Made by a program: the position numbers and the translations under genes. From NCBI RefSeq assembly GCF_000017405.1, contig NC_009668.1, positions 1,390,001-1,454,000 on the forward strand: a stretch of 64,000 nt of DNA, in the 5' to 3' direction. The notes beneath the pieces are model-generated. The model saw nothing but the letters and a program-made list of their open reading frames with translations, was not told where the DNA came from and made no database searches. This document shows, in pieces, positions 61,220 to 64,000 of this stretch. Numbering within the stretch: position 1 is the stretch's first letter; the number at the start of each line of letters is the position of its first letter. This DNA comes from Brucella anthropi ATCC 49188. GTDB lineage: Bacteria > Pseudomonadota > Alphaproteobacteria > Rhizobiales > Rhizobiaceae.

Positions 61220-61254
61220 CACAAACAAAAAGCGCGGCATGAAACATGCCGCGC
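61220..61254 (-). terminator. Rho-independent terminator after the FadB/J-like gene
   Basis: A perfect 10-bp stem GCGCGGCATG / CATGCCGCGC with loop AAA (61232-61254) is followed, read on the minus strand, by TTTTTGTTTGT. It stands 25 bases beyond the stop of the minus-strand beta-oxidation gene. Confidence 0.87.
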
Positions 61255-61279
61255 CTGATAATCTTGCGAAGGATTAAGC

Positions 61280-63496
61280 TTACGCTGCCTTCTTTGCTTC
61301 CGTCTTGTACGGGTTGAAACGCTGGTAGAAGCTTTCACCGTTTTCGGCCATGTCGAGCAGAAGTTTCGGCGCCTTGAACTGCTGGCCGTACTTCTTCTGC
61401 AACTCCTTGGCAAGCTTGACGAATTTCTTCGCACCCATGCCATCGATATAGGACAGCGTACCGCCGGTATAAGGCGCGAAACCAAAGGCAAGAATGGAGC
61501 CGACATCGGCTTCACGCGGATCGGTGACAATGCCTTCTTCCATCACGCGGGCCGCTTCCAGAGCGATGGTGACGAGGAAGCGCTCTTTAAGCTCCTTCAC
61601 ATCGATCTTGTCCGGATTCTGCTGTGGATAGAGATCCTTGAGGCCCGGCCACAGATGCTTCTTGGCAGGCTTCGCCGGATAATCGTAGAAGCCCTTGCCG
61701 TTCTTGCGGCCCTTGCGGTCGAACTCGTTGACGAGACGATCCACCAGTTCTACATGGCGCGGATCGACCGCCTTTTCACCGAGATCGGCAAGGGTTGCCT
61801 TGAGGATCTTCTGTGACAGGTCGATAGCGGTTTCGTCGTTGAGCGCAAGCGGACCAACCGGCATACCGGCCATACGGGCGGCATTTTCGATCATGGCCGC
61901 CGGAACACCTTCAACCAGCATGTTGTAGGCTTCCGACATATAGCGCAGCACGCAACGATTGACGTAGAAGCCACGCGTGTCGTTGACGACAATCGGCGTC
62001 TTCTTGATCGCACGAACGTAATCAAGGGCTACGGCCAGTGCCTTGTCGGACGTCTTCTTGCCGAGGATCACTTCCACCAGCATCATCTTGTCGACAGGCG
62101 AGAAGAAGTGGATGCCGATGAAGTTCTTCGGACGCTTAGAGACTTTCGCAAGACCAGTGATCGGCAGGGTCGAGGTGTTGGAAGCAAAGACTGCGGAAGT
62201 CTTGAGCACTTCCTCGGCCTTCTCAGTCGCAACACGCTTGACTTCGCGGTCCTCGAACACGGCTTCGATCACCAGATCGGCACCTTCGAGAAGCGCATAA
62301 TCAGGCGTTGCGGTGATGAGCGACAGGAGCTTTTCCTTGTCTGCTTCCGTCGCGCGGCCCTTCTGCATTTCCTTGGCGATGAGGTCAGCCGTATGCGCCT
62401 TGCCCTTGTCGGCAGACTCCTGATCGCGGTCGATCAGCACAACCGGGATGCCTGCCTTGGCCGTCACATAGGCGATGCCTGCACCCATGAAGCCAGCGCC
62501 GATAACGCCGATCTTCTTGAGCTTGGTCGGCTTTTCATCGACCGGACGGCGTGCGCCCTTGTTCAATTCCTGCAGCGACACGAAGAGCGAACGGATCATC
62601 ATGCCCGCTTCGGTCGTCTGGAGAATTTCGGTGAAATAGCGCTGCTCGATCTTGAGGCCGGTATCGAACGGCACCAGCAGGCCTTCATAAACCGACTTCA
62701 GAATGGCAAGCGCTGCCGGATAATTGCCGGATGTTTCGCGACGCAGGATTGCCGTTGCGGCAGGCCAGAGATTCGCACCGGCAGCCGAATAGATCGCGCC
62801 ACCCGGCAGTTTGAAGCCTTTTTCATCCCATGGCTGAACCGGCTTGAGACCGCCCTTGATGAGCTTCTTTGCGGTTTCGACCAGCTTCTTGGCCGGAGCA
62901 ATCTCGGTGACGAGACCCATTGCCTTGGCGCGCTGCGCGGTCAGGCTGGAGCCGGTCGTCATCATCTGGAGCGCATCCTGCTGATTGGCAAGGCGCGGAA
63001 CGCGCTGCGTGCCGCCAGCGCCCGGAAACAGACCGACTTTCACTTCCGGCAGAGCCATCTTCACGCCCGGTGCATCCGACACCACCCGTGCATGGCAAGC
63101 GAGCGACATTTCAAATGCGCCGCCCATGCAGGTGCCGTTGATAGCCGAAACCCAAGGCTTGCCGCAAGTTTCAAGCTTGCGGAAAAGACCGCTCATCTTG
63201 CCGACATTGTCGAACAGGGTCTGGACCGCGCCCTGCGGGTCTTTGGCCTTCTGCTTCTGGAATTCCTTGAACATGCCTTCCAGCATGGTCAGGTCCGCGC
63301 CGCCAGAGAAGCTGTCCTTACCTGACGTAATAACAACGCCCTTGATCTTATCATCGGCAGTCACCGCGTCGATGATGGAATTCAGTTCCTGCATCGCCTC
63401 GACGGTGAAGACATTCATCGACTTTTCAGGCATGTCCCAGGTGACGAGAGCAATGCCATCGGCGTCGGTTTCAACTTTGAAATTTACATAAGCCAT
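61280..63496 (-). CDS. Bifunctional enoyl-CoA hydratase/3-hydroxyacyl-CoA dehydrogenase (FadB/FadJ family)
   Basis: A 738-residue trifunctional-enzyme alpha-type protein: N-terminal crotonase domain (SGKDSFSGGADLTML, INGTCMGGAFEMSLACHARV, GAGGTQRVPRLANQ), NAD-binding domain beginning near 335 (IGVIGAGFMGAGIAYVTAKAGIPV) and C-terminal dehydrogenase domains ending in a Lys-rich tail. It hydrates enoyl-CoA and oxidises 3-hydroxyacyl-CoA in fatty acid degradation. The start at ATG 63496 follows GAGGTTT. The thiolase lies 19 bases upstream on the same strand. This looks like the general fatty acid copy, distinct from the island enzyme at 48804. Confidence 0.9.
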   Translation of the reverse strand: MAYVNFKVETDADGIALVTWDMPEKSMNVFTVEAMQELNSIIDAVTADDKIKGVVITSGKDSFSGGADLTMLEGMFKEFQKQKAKDPQGAVQTLFDNVGKMSGLFRKLETCGKPWVSAINGTCMGGAFEMSLACHARVVSDAPGVKMALPEVKVGLFPGAGGTQRVPRLANQQDALQMMTTGSSLTAQRAKAMGLVTEIAPAKKLVETAKKLIKGGLKPVQPWDEKGFKLPGGAIYSAAGANLWPAATAILRRETSGNYPAALAILKSVYEGLLVPFDTGLKIEQRYFTEILQTTEAGMMIRSLFVSLQELNKGARRPVDEKPTKLKKIGVIGAGFMGAGIAYVTAKAGIPVVLIDRDQESADKGKAHTADLIAKEMQKGRATEADKEKLLSLITATPDYALLEGADLVIEAVFEDREVKRVATEKAEEVLKTSAVFASNTSTLPITGLAKVSKRPKNFIGIHFFSPVDKMMLVEVILGKKTSDKALAVALDYVRAIKKTPIVVNDTRGFYVNRCVLRYMSEAYNMLVEGVPAAMIENAARMAGMPVGPLALNDETAIDLSQKILKATLADLGEKAVDPRHVELVDRLVNEFDRKGRKNGKGFYDYPAKPAKKHLWPGLKDLYPQQNPDKIDVKELKERFLVTIALEAARVMEEGIVTDPREADVGSILAFGFAPYTGGTLSYIDGMGAKKFVKLAKELQKKYGQQFKAPKLLLDMAENGESFYQRFNPYKTEAKKAA

Positions 63497-63515
63497 TCGT
63501 AAAACCTCCCTCGCC

Positions 63516-64000
63516 TTAAACGCGCTCGATGATTGTCGCCGTGCCCATGCCGGCACCGATGCACAAGGTCACCAGTGCGGTGTTGAGATCGCGGCGTTCC
63601 AGTTCATCCAGCACCGTACCGAGGATCATAGCGCCGGTTGCACCGAGCGGATGGCCCATGGCAATGGCACCGCCATTGACGTTCATCTTGTCGTGCGGAA
63701 TGTCGAAGGCCTGCATGTAGCGCAGAACAACGGCCGCGAAGGCTTCGTTCAGCTCAAACAGGTCGATGTCCGAGATTTTCATCTTCGCCTGCTTGAGAAG
63801 CTTCTCCGTCACATCGACCGGACCGGTCAGCATGAGCGCCGGTTCGGAACCGATGTTGGCAAAAGCACGAATGCGCGCACGCGGCTTGATGTCGAAGGCC
63901 TTGCCAGCCTTCCTGGAGCCAACCAGAACGCCAGCCGCACCATCGACGATGCCCGACGAGTTACCGGCATGGTGGACGTGATTGACGGTTTCGATTTCCG
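63516..64000 (-). CDS. Acetyl-CoA C-acyltransferase FadA-type (5' end outside the window)
   Basis: The C-terminal about 161 residues of a thiolase, continuing past the right edge. Visible marks are the [17 protein letters not shown] stretch, [26 protein letters not shown] with the catalytic His, and the second Cys in [10 protein letters not shown]. It is the beta subunit partner of the FadB/J-like protein just downstream and would cleave 3-ketoacyl-CoA. The N-terminal cysteine motif lies outside. Confidence 0.9.
   Translation of the reverse strand, partial: EIETVNHVHHAGNSSGIVDGAAGVLVGSRKAGKAFDIKPRARIRAFANIGSEPALMLTGPVDVTEKLLKQAKMKISDIDLFELNEAFAAVVLRYMQAFDIPHDKMNVNGGAIAMGHPLGATGAMILGTVLDELERRDLNTALVTLCIGAGMGTATIIERV

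Noticed and set aside
1..64000. tRNA, rRNA, riboswitch and phage attachment sites
   Set aside because: No cloverleaf, conserved rRNA stretch or known riboswitch core was recognised by eye. A covariance-model search would be needed to exclude small RNAs.

Overview
The window looks like a chromosomal segment of an alphaproteobacterium of the order Hyphomicrobiales, most plausibly Brucellaceae (an Ochrobactrum/Brucella anthropi-type soil organism). The reasons are the moderately GC-rich coding, the rhizobial-type GlpSTPQV glycerol transporter, the density of LysR/MarR/GntR regulators and aromatic catabolism, and small intergenic palindromic repeats. This placement rests on gene content alone. 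I saw no rRNA, tRNA or CRISPR array.

Layout. 1-4.0 kb (minus strand): a type I secretion locus with two glycine-rich repeat proteins, the ABC exporter and the start of its membrane-fusion protein. 4.8-10.8 kb (plus): the glycerol ABC transporter operon. 11.0-15.4 kb: a mirror-image pair of YcaC-type hydrolase/LysR modules with a pirin. 15.5-20.5 kb: LysR, a small periplasmic protein, an EmrAB-type efflux pair and YceI. 20.6-21.7 kb: LrgA/LrgB.

23-52 kb is the core of the window, a catabolic island of about 29 kb. It holds an AraC regulator, a PhzS-like FAD monooxygenase, a cupin, a branched-chain-type ABC uptake system, an aryl-CoA ligase, a kynurenine-formamidase-like hydrolase, a LuxR solo, a group D flavin monooxygenase with its flavin reductase, another alpha/beta hydrolase, two MFS permeases, a MarR regulator and an indolepyruvate-oxidoreductase-like pair (IorA/IorB). 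It ends with an operon headed by a fused 2-aminobenzoyl-CoA monooxygenase/reductase, followed by SDR, enoyl-CoA hydratase, acyl-CoA dehydrogenase, RidA, a fused hydratase/3-hydroxyacyl-CoA dehydrogenase and a thiolase. 52-59 kb adds a GntR regulator, a kynureninase-like class V PLP enzyme, a polar amino-acid ABC transporter, a class I aminotransferase, a MarR regulator and a protein closely resembling isatin hydrolase.

Taken together I read 23-59 kb as a pathway for an indolic or 2-aminophenyl compound (indole-3-acetate, indole, kynurenine or an alkylquinolone). The compound would be opened through isatin/isatinate or anthranilate, funnelled to 2-aminobenzoyl-CoA and degraded aerobically by a beta-oxidation-like route. 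The attractive inference is that IorAB converts isatinate (2-aminophenylglyoxylate) directly to 2-aminobenzoyl-CoA, while the CoA ligase handles free anthranilate.

The right end (59-64 kb) holds an IS5-type transposase remnant, a membrane-anchored nuclease-fold protein with an eroded active site, a LexA/CI-type S24 repressor coupled to it, and a FadB/J-FadA type beta-oxidation operon that runs off the edge.
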